A stretch of DNA of 64,000 bases, from assembly GCF_914767665.1 (NCBI RefSeq), contig NC_059505.1, positions 26,409,506 through 26,473,505 on the forward strand, in the 5' to 3' direction. The stretch is from Harmonia axyridis (Eukaryota; Arthropoda; Insecta; Coleoptera; Coccinellidae). The notes below the pieces were generated by a model that was not told the origin of the DNA, did no database searches, and worked only from the letters and a program-made list of their open reading frames with translations. Positions 11,956 through 23,836 of this stretch are shown piece after piece. Position numbers and translations under genes: made by a program. How positions within the stretch are numbered: the stretch's first letter is position 1; every line of letters starts with the position of its first letter.

Positions 11956-13240
11956 TTATTAATCAGTTCTGACTTATAGCAATGAGTGAAGCACTGACTT
12001 GAAGTCAGGAGAACCAATTGCGCTTTTGGAAATCACAAAACTATATATGTATGCGACAAGTTAATGCTCTTTTCCCTGCTAGAATTTGTTATGGTCTTGA
12101 TGACGCTATCCACACAAAACTATGCACAAAGCTTGAAATGGTTAATCTTTGTATAAAGGACTTCTTTTAAAAGGGCTAAGCTTCAAAGGGAGATCATACA
12201 AGTTATTAGCAACGAAAACCATTATAGAACTCATGGTCGAAATGTTAATGGTATTCTTTTCTCAATTTCACGAGATATTTAAATTTTTTCCATAAAATTA
12301 ATTATAATTCAGTTATACTTGTAGCGTCATCAAATTTGAACACATACATACATGACCTCAATAGTCGATGCCAAAAAATACATACTTTTATGAAATGCAT
12401 AGATTTGACAGATGGATAATTTGAATATTGATTATCATTTGACAATAACAGGCAACTATTAACCATGAAGACACATGAAATATAAACGAATATTTGAACG
12501 TTTATCCAAACCGATCAAATTACATAGTAATGAATAAGTAAAGTACGATACTTTTCATGAATGATTAAAAATTATTCATTGTTTCATTGTCGGTATCAAT
12601 GTCATAGTAATCCTTACTATTTTTTCTTCTCGAACAAGAAAATCATAAACCAAAAACGACTATCTTGAACCATTTTTTTATGTCATATTTTTCAATATAA
12701 CTGTGCTCGAAATGTAAAATTCAAAAGCAAGTATTTGGGAATAAATAACAGAAAGACAATTTTACAAAATTTTGAAAACCTACTTCCGATGAATTCAACT
12801 GAAATTTAAATTCATATATTCCAGAGTAATTTCGTATGATCTATAAAATTAGATTTCAAAAACCATATCCAATGAAGGAAATAAAATGTAACGAACAAAT
12901 GAATAAAACCTAAATTCAATTCCCTCCGAATGATGAATTTTTATTTTTCAATTAGAATTGTAAAAACTAAATTGTTGAAGGGTTAACTTTAATTCACCGC
13001 TTTCATTCAATCACATTAGGGACGTTCAATTAATATAATAAAGAATTTTGCATCAAACACATTATCAATTTCAAAAAAACAACAAAAATGTTGGAAGTGT
13101 GAAATAATAACTGGCCACTATGTTTAACCAACTATATTGGATAGTCTTCCATTTTATATTGCATAATTTATTCAGCACCAATGAAATATGGTATCATAGG
13201 TGCCACTGTTATTATGCCTAATTATTACAAATATATAAAT
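11956..13240. other. AT-rich stretch, nothing assigned
   Basis: No ORF with protein-like content and no terminal repeats are seen. The stretch 12060-12300 is a little protein-like in one frame but matches no family I can name. Confidence 0.45.
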
Positions 13241-13315
13241 CAGAAGCGCAATGGGTTCGAACCCGGGACGTGTAGAACCCAAGCACAAAGCTCTACCACT
13301 GAGCCACAGATGGAT
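13240..13315 (-). repeat. tRNA-like sequence with Pol III A and B boxes (tRNA pseudogene or SINE head)
   Basis: On the minus strand TGGCTCAGTGG (13306-13296) fits the A-box consensus, and GGGTTCGAACCC (13264-13253) fits the B box, at about tRNA-like spacing. The D stem GCTC/GAGC pairs. The T stem has only two good pairs, and the anticodon and acceptor stems do not close convincingly, so this is not called as a functional tRNA. A tRNA-derived SINE head or decayed tRNA pseudogene fits best. The same bases lie inside an incidental plus-strand ORF (13181-13450). Confidence 0.5.
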
Positions 13316-13621
13316 GTAACAATAAGAGTGCACAGGTCAGTAATTGAAGCATTTATAGACATCCTAACCTCACCATGGCAATATAGTTTTACAATTGGAT
13401 CAATATGGGCGCACAAGTTTTTGAGAATTTATTTTTTTTCTGTATATTGATTGCTTAATTTTTTCCCTTAAGAACTAATGGATCGTGTTCTAGAACTAAG
13501 AAGACCAATGCAATTTAGCAAACGATTTCTGTACCAAATTTCATGAAAATAGCTTCTGTAGTTTTTGAAAAGCTTTGGACGTTGGACATGCGGATTTTTT
13601 TTTGGATTTTTATTTTCTACA

Positions 13622-15380
13622 CATTCCAAAATATAAAATGGTATTTATAGGAGGGTTGAAAAAATTTTTTCTCGAACGATTCCAAAGGTTTGTTATTGGA
13701 AATCTGAAAAAATTGACCAGAAAAGTCTAAGGACTCTAAGGGGAATATAGTAGACTAAAAATGTATACCATAGTACATACTTTCTTAGAATCTTGGATTT
13801 TACACATTCCAAAATATAAACTGTGAAAATTTCAGGCGGGAAAAAATATTTTTTTCCTCGAACGGATCAAAAATTCAGTTATTGGAAATTTGGAAATAAT
13901 TAACTAAAAAATCTAAAGAGAATTTTGTCGACTATTGATTCAACTTACAAATTTCGTCTATAGCACACACTTTTTTTCAGAATTTTGGATTGTGCATATT
14001 CCAAAACATAACTGTAAAACTGCGAAAAATTTTAGGGGGGTGAAATATTTTTTTTCTCGAACGATTCCAAGGATTTTTCATTGGAAATAATGAATTGAAA
14101 AAATCTAAGGAGGATACTGTAGAAACCGCAGAATCCACTAACAAATTTCGCCCATATCTCACAGTTTTTCAGAATTTTATTCCAAAATATTAACTGACAA
14201 TTTCAGAAGAGAGGGATTAATTAATTTTTTTCATCCAACGGTTCCGTAGGTTTAATATTTGAAATTTAGAAATAATAAACTAAAAATCCTGAGGGGAATA
14301 GACAGCTGATTCAACTAACAAATTTCGGCTCTAACACATAATTTTGTAGAATTTTGCATATTTCAAAACATAAACTGTGAAGATTTCAAAAGGGGAATAT
14401 TTTTCCTCTAACAAGATTCCAAAGATTCGTTATTGGAGATTTGGAAATAACAAATCAAGGAGAAAAGGGGGATATTCTGCTGGCCCCCTAAAATTTGACA
14501 TACGAGTACTAAGGATAAAATAATTTCAAAATCAGCAGAACTATAATTTCGCTCAACTTTGGCCCACCAAAAAAAAAAATCCGGCCCCTCCTTGGCCACC
14601 CCTGTTTTTAGAGCTGGCGTCGCCACTGGTTTCTATATCTACATTCGAAAACATAAACTGTGAAGTTTTCAGGGAAAGGGGGTTAAATATATTTTTTCTT
14701 CGTACGATTTCAAACATAAACTGTGAAGATTTCAAAAGGGGAATATTTTTTCTCTAACGAGATTTGTTATTGGATATTTGAAAATAACAAATCAAGGAGA
14801 AAAGGGGGATATTCTGCTGGCCCCCTAAAATTTGACATACGAGTACTAAGGATAAAATAATTTCAAAATCAGCAGAACTATAATTTCGCTTAACTTTGGC
14901 CCCCCCAAAAAAATCCGGCCCCTCCTTGGCCACCCTTGTTTTTGAGAGCTGGCGTCGCCACTGGTTTCTATATATTCCAAAACATAAACTGTGAAGTTTT
15001 CAGGGAAAGGGGGTTAAATATATTTTTTCTTCGTACGATTTCAAACATAAACTGTGAAGATTTCAAAAGAGGAATATTTTTTCTCTAACGAGATTTGTTA
15101 TTGGATATTTGGAAATAACAAATCAAGGAGAAAAGGGGGATATTCTGCTGGCCCCCTAAAATTTGACATACGAGTACTAAGGATAAAATAACTTCAAAAT
15201 TAGCAGAACTATAATTTCGCTTAACTTTGGCCCCCCCAAAAAAAATCCGGCCCCTTCTTGGCCACCCCTGTTTTTGAGAGCTGACTTCGCCACTGGTTTC
15301 TATACATTCCAAAACATAAACTGTGAAGTTTTCGGGGAAGGGGGGTTAAATATATTTTTTCTTCGAATCATTTCAAAGTT
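13622..15380. repeat. Composite tandem array: ~180-bp units then ~331-346-bp units
   Basis: The 'attccaaaatataaactgtga' anchor recurs at about 13623, 13806, 13998, 14179 and 14360, giving spacings of 183, 192, 181 and 181 bp. From 14381 a larger unit takes over: the 'agatttcaaaaggggaatat' anchor lies at 14381, 14727 and 15058 (spacing 346 and 331). The larger units each contain one ~180-type segment plus a ~165-bp segment ending GGCGTCGCCACTG. Each small unit shares '(c)tcgaacgattccaaag…ttggaaat…aaaatctaagg'. The array is non-coding; several 60-75-codon minus-strand ORFs within it are repeat artefacts. Confidence 0.85.
14466..14628. repeat. hAT-like terminal fragment, copy 1 in the array
   Basis: The segment runs from 'gatattctgctggcccc' to GGCGTCGCCACTG. 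Its end, read on the minus strand, is CAGTGGCGACGCC, the kind of terminus seen in hAT-superfamily elements. Part of it (…aatttgacatac…actaagg…aaataatt…aaatcagca) resembles the subterminal region of the hAT element at 56160-56240. Copies 2 and 3 end at 14963 and 15295, the last with a diverged GACTTCGCCACTG. Confidence 0.5.
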
Positions 15381-15993
15381 TTTTATTGAAGAATTGGAAG
15401 TATAATCAAAAAATCTAAGGGTAATATTGTGGACCGCTGATTCAACCAATAAACTTCGCCCATAAATTAAACCAGGTTTCCGTGTTCTAATAATGGTCGT
15501 GACCTACAATGACCTTTAGAAAGGTGGAGGAGTTTGTGTCGGATAGAATTATGTCAACCATGTCAGGATAAACGAGTGTAATAGGGCTGCCGTCTGTTAT
15601 CGACCAGTAACACAACTTGATTATTTATAGAGGTCTTCACAAAAAGATAGCTTTATGAATCGATTTCCGTGCTTTTGTCGAAGTTGATAGACTTCAATCG
15701 CGATTGATAAGGAAATTTGGACCGAGAAAGAAAAAAATTGTTCTAAACAAGATTCTATCGAGGTCAATTGAGTCCCTTTGAGTGGTAATTCATGCACCGT
15801 TTGAAAGGGAATGTCTTATTCTGTAGGGAACTAATACGTCATGAAAATGCCGGGAATTGATCAATAAATTTAATGAGCTATTAGTCTCAAATATGCTTCC
15901 TCTAAATGCGGAAATAAGTTAAAATGAAAGAAATTCATATATCTGTTTCTACTGACCATGGCTATGGAACGTGAATAACGAAACCAACCTATA

Positions 15994-16526
15994 CAGGGTG
16001 GTCCAGATTTTAGTTCAATAACTTTGGCGTCGGATGGAATAACTTTTTCGATGAAAAAAAGTTTATATAAACTTATATCATAACAAGCTTCGTTTTCGAG
16101 ATACAGGGTGTTACAAGTTTGCCAAAAATAAGTTTTTTATTTATATCTGAAAGCATTATAATGACCTACGCCAATTTTTGTACTTTCATTTATCACTAAT
16201 AGAAAAATTTGAAAAATGTATTTTTATTAATTTGTATGGATAGTGTTTCTTTTGTACTCGATTATCCCTAAAACGGTATATTCTACAAAAATAATTCAAA
16301 AGACTTTTTATATTGAAAATCTGTTAATTTTAGAATGGAATGATTTTCTCGAAAAAAAAAAACAGTTTCGTAGATATTCAAGAGGAAAAGTATCATCGCG
16401 TCCCTGTATCTATGCCATTGGATAATTTTGGCAGGAGATTATTACCTTATTCGAAACACTACCTTCTCTAGACTTCAATATCTTAAAATTAAAACAAGTT
16501 ATTGAACTAAAATCTGGACCAGCCTG
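15994..16526. mobile_element. 533-bp inverted-repeat element, family F, TATA target duplication
   Basis: The left end CAGGGTGGTCCAGATTTTAG and right end CTAAAATCTGGACCAGCCTG are inverted repeats (about 30 bp), flanked on both sides by TATA (15990-15993 and 16527-16530). It shares internal blocks with 8280-8752. It has no transposase coding, so it is non-autonomous. The right-hand subterminal ~90 bp present in the 8-kb copy is deleted here, just after 'aaaattaaaacaa'. Confidence 0.75.
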
Positions 16527-16530
16527 TATA

Positions 16531-18590
16531 ATTGAACATAGAACTTCATTCCTACGGTAAAATCGTAATAACTTACGAACGGACTTCTGAAGAGAAAAAA
16601 AATTTATACTTTTTTTTTTGTATTAAATGGTACAAAATTTATTTAATCTGTTTGTATTAAGTCAATGTAAGCATCACTATTTCTTTATGTTGCTATTTAT
16701 CTCATTGCTCATAAATGAACAATAATCTCATAGAATTATATAAACAATTCCTTGAATTTTTCGATAGAATTCGAAATGATGTAATACTACAGGCAAAGGG
16801 AAAAGGGTGCTTTTATCTCTAGAATCAAATTGTCGAAATTGTCTAGAGAATGGACTGGAGATATTTCGTTCGAAATTCGAATCTAGGTCAATATAAAGGT
16901 GAATATTGTGTACCAATCACACGTTTTGGATTGTTCTAGATACCGGTTGTTTGAGTTACTTTCTCTACGAATTAATATTTGGAAATGGATGGAGTTCAAG
17001 GTATTTCAAGTATTATTTTATATTTTCAACAGGGGAAAATAGATTTTTGAAAAAAAAAGTATAAAAAGTACACTGGGTTATATTCGCGAAACACTCTGCT
17101 TTTTGAAATTTTGCCTCTTTTTTGTTAGGTAACATCGCTTAACTCATAGATAATATAAAATATAATGAATAATTTAAAATTTACAAACCTCATAAGCAAA
17201 AGTATAAATTGTTGCTTCCGGTTTATTTCAAGAAGTAAGCAGGCATTATAAATAACAAGCTCTACGAGACCGATTACATAAGGTTCTGAGTAGGTAATCG
17301 TAATTCAAACGGGACACATTTTGGTTAATTATTCTTATTGAGAAACTTTTGAGGTTTCGAGGACAACAATTTTAAACCTCCCTCCAAAATTTCCAGTCTA
17401 TATTTTTGAATGTATAGAATTCAAAAATTCATTGAAAAAAAGTCGGCCGTTCGGCATCCAGGTTCTTTCTCGAAAAATATAAGAGCTATTCGCATGAAAT
17501 TTGGTACGAAAATCAAATTTTATATCGCATCGATACTGCAAGCTCGAGAATACAATCCATAAATCAAGGTATAAATTTTGAAAAATTCAGGAACTATACA
17601 GAAATTGAGTATAGAGAATGAATGCGTTCAATACAAAAAGGCAATAATAAACCAATGTGTTAAATGAGCCTATTTCTGTTATTCAAATGAGATTTAGTTA
17701 AACTACAGAAAACTGGGAGAAATCTCAGTGTAAACACATCAACAGAAAACAACAACAATGGTGAACCGAGAACTTGTGACATTGCCCTTGTATACTCTTC
17801 TGAATTATCAGTTGAACCAACACTACATGAAGTTTTATCAGTGGATAATAAAATTTCTCCTACACAACCAAAATCGTCATTGTGTAGTTTACCATCCACT
17901 CCATTTCCTATTATGTTCGGTATAAATAAATCTATTTATACTTTTACGGTAGCTATGAAATGTGGGAAAAGCATTTCGATTCCGATTTTAATAACATGAA
18001 ATATGAAGTTTCTTGCGGAATTTCCATTTCATTGTTTCGTTAGTGCAATAACAATGTGAACTTATTTATTAGATTCCTTGGGAATAGTATTTTACATCTG
18101 CAATAACGGTCTGAGATTTCAACGAGACACTTCATATTTCGTTTCGTGTTTCAATGTGAATTTCTGAATATATTTTTCGAATAAATATTTCGGAATGAGG
18201 TCAGCAATCGATCTATTTACTAGGTACCTTGTAGTTGCGACAGTGTAAGAGTAGTTTTAGGCTTCATTCAGGACAGAACCTCAATTTAACTAACAGGGGC
18301 GTATCGAGCAAATTCATACTTCCCCAATACCTACATAAAATACAATAATCGAAATTACTTATGTGCGTTCGTCTCCGAACCGATCGCTTCATCTATTTCT
18401 AATTTAGTTTAAGGACTGAAATTTATTTCCCAACGCTTCTACCATAATTTCTCTAATTTTCTACTGTTGTTCATTTGGGAGAGTTTTCTTTTTCTTCCTT
18501 CTGCATGTCACTATTTGCCTCTATTTGGTTCTTTGAAAGAGGTAAGTCCTCTTGTCTGTCTTTCTTGTTAGAATTTGTATCTTTCTTAAT
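16531..18590. other. AT-rich stretch, nothing assigned
   Basis: No coding or terminal-repeat signal is supported. The 79-codon minus ORF at 17660-17899 contains no recognised motif. Confidence 0.45.
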
Positions 18591-18599
18591 TCTTTATTC

Positions 18600-19581
18600 T
18601 CGTGAGCTTTAAGCTTCTGTATTGTCTTTTTTATTTGTTTGTTTACTATTTCCTCGATAGTTTAAATTTTCAATTCTTATCTATTTTGTTGGTTGCTAAC
18701 ATACCATGGGGCTCCAACAGCTGTACTGATTTCTGTATTCAGTGTACTTTTTTCACTGATTTTTCTTTTTTTTTTCGTATTATATCAGGTTACTCCTGCA
18801 AAGATAATGGTTGGTATTAGCACTGTATTTATTATCTTCAGTTTGTTTTCTAAGGAAAGTTCACTTTTTGGGTTGATCAACGGGTACAGTCCCGTGAAAT
18901 TGCCATGCCTGTTTTCCTGTTTTCTTCTATTTGTTTGTTAAAGTTCATTCTTTCATCTAGAATTACTCTCAGATATTTTGCTTCTTTTTTCATCCTATAG
19001 TCTGATATTCCATTTTGACGTTTCCTGCGGGTCGATAGATCGTTGGTTCTCTTTTGTCTATTTCTTTCAAATCAAGATTGTATCCGCCGTTTTCCATTTG
19101 TTTGGTTAATATCCTGTTTTAATTATGGATCTGGCTATTTCCACGATTTTATCTCGAGCTTCTCCTAGTAAGTTTAAATTGCTTGATTCTGTATTCCGGG
19201 TGCTTTTCTATTTTTCAATGTTCTGATAAATTCTTCAATTTCTTCCTTAGTCAATTCTTTCGGATCTTTTTCCATTGCATTGTGATCATTGTCTCTTAAA
19301 TTCCGATGTATTTATTTCTACTGATTGGTTAAATTGTCGTCGTTGTTTTTGTATTCGGCTTGAATTGATTCCATTGATTCTGCAAATATTTCTGCATTTT
19401 CGTTATTTGTAACAGCTTCTTGATTTCCCTTCTTCAGCTTTGATATTTTCGCACTCGTTCTTCTTCCAGTTAACACTGACCTCATTTGCCACAGAGATTG
19501 GTCCTTCATATCTAGTTCTTCTAGCATCTTGTTCCAGTCAACGTTGAACACTTGTCTGACTCTGTTTTTCACTTTGGTCAA
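18600..19581 (-). pseudogene. Decayed Jockey-like LINE, linker and RT remnants
   Basis: On the minus strand the ORF 19581-19318 reads …LEELDMKDQSLWQMRSVL…NAEIFAESMES, the linker that usually lies between endonuclease and RT in Jockey-type LINEs. Just downstream KELTKEEIEEFIRTLKNRKAPGI (about 19190-19260) matches the 'I..LKN.KAPGID' entry into the RT domain. Further on, KYLRVILDERMNFNKQIEEN (about 18920-18990) matches the 'YLGVTLD..L.F..HI' thumb block. The central palm with FADD is deleted or unreadable and stops are frequent. The copy is dead. Boundaries are approximate. Confidence 0.7.
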
Positions 19582-19974
19582 TTTATTCAGTATAGTTTTG
19601 TCACTCTATACTGTTTCTTCACCGTTTTCTTCTCCTCTAACAATATTCTCCCGTCTAAAGGTAGTGGACTCGGTATTCTTTTGATCTGGTGGCAGTATAC
19701 GCAATATCATAATTATCAGAAATCAGTTGCAATCCGTTAATAAAAGCAAAGTCCTCCCCTTTAGTGTTGTTTTCAGGTATTGAAATTGTACTTTTACTTA
19801 TTCAGTATTCAAACACATTGGTTTTTCCGATAAGATAAATCGAAGAAACCGGACGATTCACGACATCTGTCCACAAAAGCAAATAAATACAAAATTGAAA
19901 ACAGGGAACTCTATTAATTTAAGAGGATTCTTTAAATGGCTTCAACACTCATATCAAATAAAACTCTTTTACAT

Positions 19975-20112
19975 CGGCTCAAGTAAATGATTATCAGTAT
20001 TTGATTTCACAATGAGCTAATTGCACTCCTGTTCTTTCGATGCTTACACCACTGAGATATCACAAAATTCAATCATTGTGCGAACATAGAAGTTTTATGA
20101 ATCATATTATTT
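19975..20112 (+). repeat. Dispersed repeat H, copy 1
   Basis: The block 'ctaattgcactcctgttctttcgatgcttacaccactgagatatcacaaaattcaatcattgtg' is repeated with a few changes at 28275-28340, and similarity extends both ways ('cggctca' at the left, 'gaacatagaa…atgaat' at the right). Non-coding. No terminal repeats were identified. Confidence 0.65.
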
Positions 20113-21467
20113 ATATTTGGATAATCCTTGCCAGATCAACGAATAATGAGATTGAAATTGGAACACTGCCTTTTAGTCAGTCAGGACCATTTGAGCGTTC
20201 ATGTTCATTCGCACCTTTGAAAACCTTATAAAACTATAAACCCTTATATAATCTCCAAGGGCGTAATTGACTCATAAATAACGAGCTCCCAACTTCATAT
20301 TAGTGCAGTTTTTAGATCCAGAACAATTTTCTGATTGACTTGATAGTTACTTGATGGAAATCCATTTAATTGATATTGAAAACGATTATTCTAATTTTGA
20401 ATAGTGGAAATTAAAAAAACTAATAACCAGAACAATTCCACTGTTAAAAAACTATTGAAGGATAATATTATTTAGTAACTTTCCACTGTCATAGGTACAT
20501 GTTTTGTTATAAAGAAATTAGAAACGAAAAGAAGATTCCATCATATTATCGTGATATTAGCACTTTTCGACCTTGATTGCAATATGATTATTTTATGCCG
20601 GTATTTTTGGTCTTCTGACTACGAAATCATCACGAAATGTAAAACAGCATGTCAATGAAAATGATCTAACTGCCATCTAAGTTGAAAACGTGCAAGATAA
20701 CACTTCTCTATCGGCCCGGTTCAAACAGAGTTGTTTGTTGAAGCTTCCACTATGTATACACGTATAATTATGGCAATCTACATATAAACATTTTCTATCT
20801 TTACGATGTGGGCCTTCAAACATGCAGATAAAAATTTTGCCTTTCGCGGGTTAACAACAACTTTGGCAATAAGCATGAATGTTTTGTTATCTTCAGGGTC
20901 AGATCATCAATTTCTGGGTTACTCTCAAGGAATATGCTCTTTGAGGAGATTTAGACCAATAGAGAGAAGCTCATGATACGAAAACTTTTGCTATTCCAAT
21001 TTTTTTTTGTAATATGATATTGTAGCATGGAGTTCAGTAAATAGTAGGGTGTCACTGAAGGCTCCAACGCCTTCAACAGTAGTCAGCCATCATGTGAATA
21101 TCTCATCATTTCTTCCCCTGTTCTTCAATAAAATCGCCCAAATTTTCTGTTAAGCGTTAAATGTGGATGTGAAGGTGGAAAATGACCAATCAGAGATCAC
21201 CAATTATTGAATGCATTTCGTTGAATTAAATGTTAAAATCACAAAACCTTTTTAATCAGAGCGTCGGGATAGAAAACATAAAACATAGAAAACATGATTT
21301 TCATTTCTTCATAAATCTGTTGATCACATATTTTTTGCTGAAAGTGTTATGAATAATATGTATTTTAAAGAGTTCATATTAAATTTAAATTTCGAATTAA
21401 TTTTTGAAATGTATAACCAAGGAGATTGAGACACAGGAGACAAGCATAATATGTAAAAATAAAAATA
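20113..21467. other. AT-rich stretch, nothing assigned
   Basis: No supported feature. Short ORFs at 20040-20231 and 21324-21524 are incidental. The second one runs through the hairpin arm listed next. Confidence 0.45.
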
Positions 21468-21542
21468 AGAAAATAGTTTTTCGGCGTGCAGACAAATTTT
21501 CCAGAGTTGAAAATTTGTCTGCACGCCGAAAAACTATTTTCT
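21468..21542. repeat. Perfect 34-bp-arm hairpin with 7-nt loop
   Basis: Arms 21468-21501 and 21509-21542 are exact reverse complements of 34 bases around the loop CAGAGTT. The stem contains a GC-rich core CGGCGTGCAGAC. No target duplication or transposon terminus is seen at its ends. It looks like a recent local inverted duplication. Confidence 0.9.
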
Positions 21543-22786
21543 AATATTTATCTCACAGACGTTACAATCACTTTCGTAAAAATAAAAATGTTTCTTATAT
21601 GAATTCAAACTCAGGAAATATCCAACTTAATTCATTTTCATAAAATAACAAAGAATGTTTTCTGCATAATTCAGGAAATAACCTAGCCCTCTATCACTCG
21701 TCATATGAAATATCCATCAAAATATTTTTTTCTGATATTGCCTTTGGGAAAATATTTTTATGAATGTACAAGTGATTTGGTTTTAAACTACGACTAGAAT
21801 GGTTATGCTATCGTAAAAAATTGCTGGATCAACACTGAGGCTGCTATTTTATCGCTAATTGTGAGTATTCTTCAAATAATGAAGATTCCGATAATTTAAA
21901 GATACAATCCATTTCAAGAGCGATAAGGTGCATATCAAGAATTGTCCTCTTTACATGTATATAGCTTTGAGTACCGTTTTATGGATTTTAATGAAAAATA
22001 AAAGCGACGTTTAAAATAATAAAGTGTCGCTCGTTAACACAGCCTTCTGAGATAATATCATTTTTAAAAACTGTTATCTGTGGAATTATGAAATTCAGGT
22101 CAGAATTTATAAACAACTCTGTACAAACACAAAGAGCAAATGATGCGACACATTTATATTTTAATGGGAGTTCGCAATTTTTCTGTAATTTGCATTTAAT
22201 GGCGCCTGGTTGTCAAGGTTTCATGGAATCCTCGTGCACTTGATACAACTTGGGAGGCGGTTTCGAAAGATCTCAGATAAATTTAATTTTTCCCGCCATA
22301 TTGATAATGGACGAAGGAATAAAGGAACTTCATTTATCATCAGAGGCGGAGTCAACAGAAGACACTGCAGATTTCATTTTTTTCTCCTCGTATAAAAAAG
22401 ATCTTATAATTAATAACAAAATGCGAACATCCGGTTTTCAAAAGGTTAATCAACGCAAAAATCAATTAATCAGGCTTCAAACCTGTTGTTAACCTTTTTT
22501 TCCAAAAACTTCATCATAGATTGAAGGAATGTTAAAACATCTGTCAACTAACGGGCTGTCAATGTCAATTATACCTTACTTTTACAATTAACATTATTCC
22601 AAAAAAAAAATTTTAAACTTACAATGAAGATATCCTCATTCGATTGACAGGATGATAAAAAAAATACATTGTCGCTTGTGAATGCCCTCCCCTCAGATCT
22701 GCCAGTGATGGAGACTTAAAAAATTGATAGTGGCAGTCCGAAACGTCGCATAATAGATTCACAAGTACCGTAAGCATTAAAAATGA
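21543..22786. other. AT-rich stretch, nothing assigned
   Basis: Two overlapping plus-strand ORFs at 22210-22492 show no recognised domain. No repeats were identified. Confidence 0.4.
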
Positions 22787-23577
22787 GTGTTCCTAAGTTG
22801 GGGGTGCAAACGAAAACAAAAAATTCTTTGCTTAATTTTGAAAATGAAAGTCTTATAAACATGGACCCACAAACACTTCTTTTTCAAGAGTTACCAAAAT
22901 TATACACGATGTTCCTGAATTGGAGCTACAAAGAAAAATGAAAAATTCCATAGAAAATTTCAATGGAAAAAACAATAACTATGGCCAGCAAACTCTTTTT
23001 TTTCGAGATACAGGGTGTTTTGCAGTCCTTTTTTTTGTAAAAAATTATACCTATTCATAAAATCTTCATTGCTAAAAATCGAGAATATAAGCATCAAAAT
23101 TAATAATCAATCTATTCATGACAGCTTGCTGGATTTTTATGATAATTTGGATTTTCCTTAGGATTTCGATAGAATATTTTTCTCAAAATCAGTATCTAGT
23201 AGATACGACAAAAAACAAAAAATCTAAAAGATAGTGGTAGATCAAAGTTTTTTTTATATTTTTTCAAACTATGTACCAATTGACCCACAAAAAAAGTTCT
23301 GAAATAAAAAAGCAAAATCCAGCAAAAATATCATCGTGTGTATTTTCAACTGAACTGGTCATATCCCGTGTTGCAAACTCTAAATTATCAACTAAAAAAC
23401 TATGCCAAATTTCACTTGAATATCTAGTGAAGTGCAGATGCTATGAAAAAAACTCTCAAATTTTACCATCCTGTATCTCGAAAATAAAGCATTCACGAAC
23501 CCATCTTTATAGGACTTTTTTCTTAAAATTATCCGAGGAATCTCTTATTTTCGTTTGCATCTCCAATTTAGGAACAC
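22787..23577. mobile_element. ~790-bp inverted-repeat element, fullest copy of family D
   Basis: The left end GTGTTCCTAAGTTGGGGGTG and the reverse complement of the right end GTGTTCCTAAATTGGAGATG match with few mismatches, and imperfect inverted similarity continues for about 100 bp. An inner 'cgagatacagggtgttttgc' faces a 'ccatcctgtatctcg' on the other side. It has no transposase. The 121-codon ORF at 23271-23636 is incidental. Target duplications are unclear. Fragments of the same family occur at 27-290 and 57145-57365. Confidence 0.65.
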
Positions 23578-23836
23578 CCCATATTCATATTGAGGGCATT
23601 ATGTTGATAGGGCCGAAAATAAAATCCTTTTCATGATAAAATAAATAGCTTCAGTGCTCTAAATTATATATATAATTGAACAACACATTGATCAATCTTT
23701 AAAATGAAGTTACGTCCTCAATTGCAGATGAAATCAAAAATGGATAAATATATGTATAATATTTTTGAAGCCATTGCTTCAATGTTCTGTCAGAAATTTA
23801 TCGCGCAATCCTTTAACATGAATGCGAAAGAATATA

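Noticed and set aside
13240..13315. Functional tRNA gene
   Set aside because: The T stem and anticodon stem do not pair properly and the acceptor stem is absent, so only a tRNA-like relic is supported.
14408..15312. Minus-strand ORFs of 60-75 codons that resemble each other
   Set aside because: They repeat because the underlying DNA is a tandem array. No start context or protein motif supports coding.
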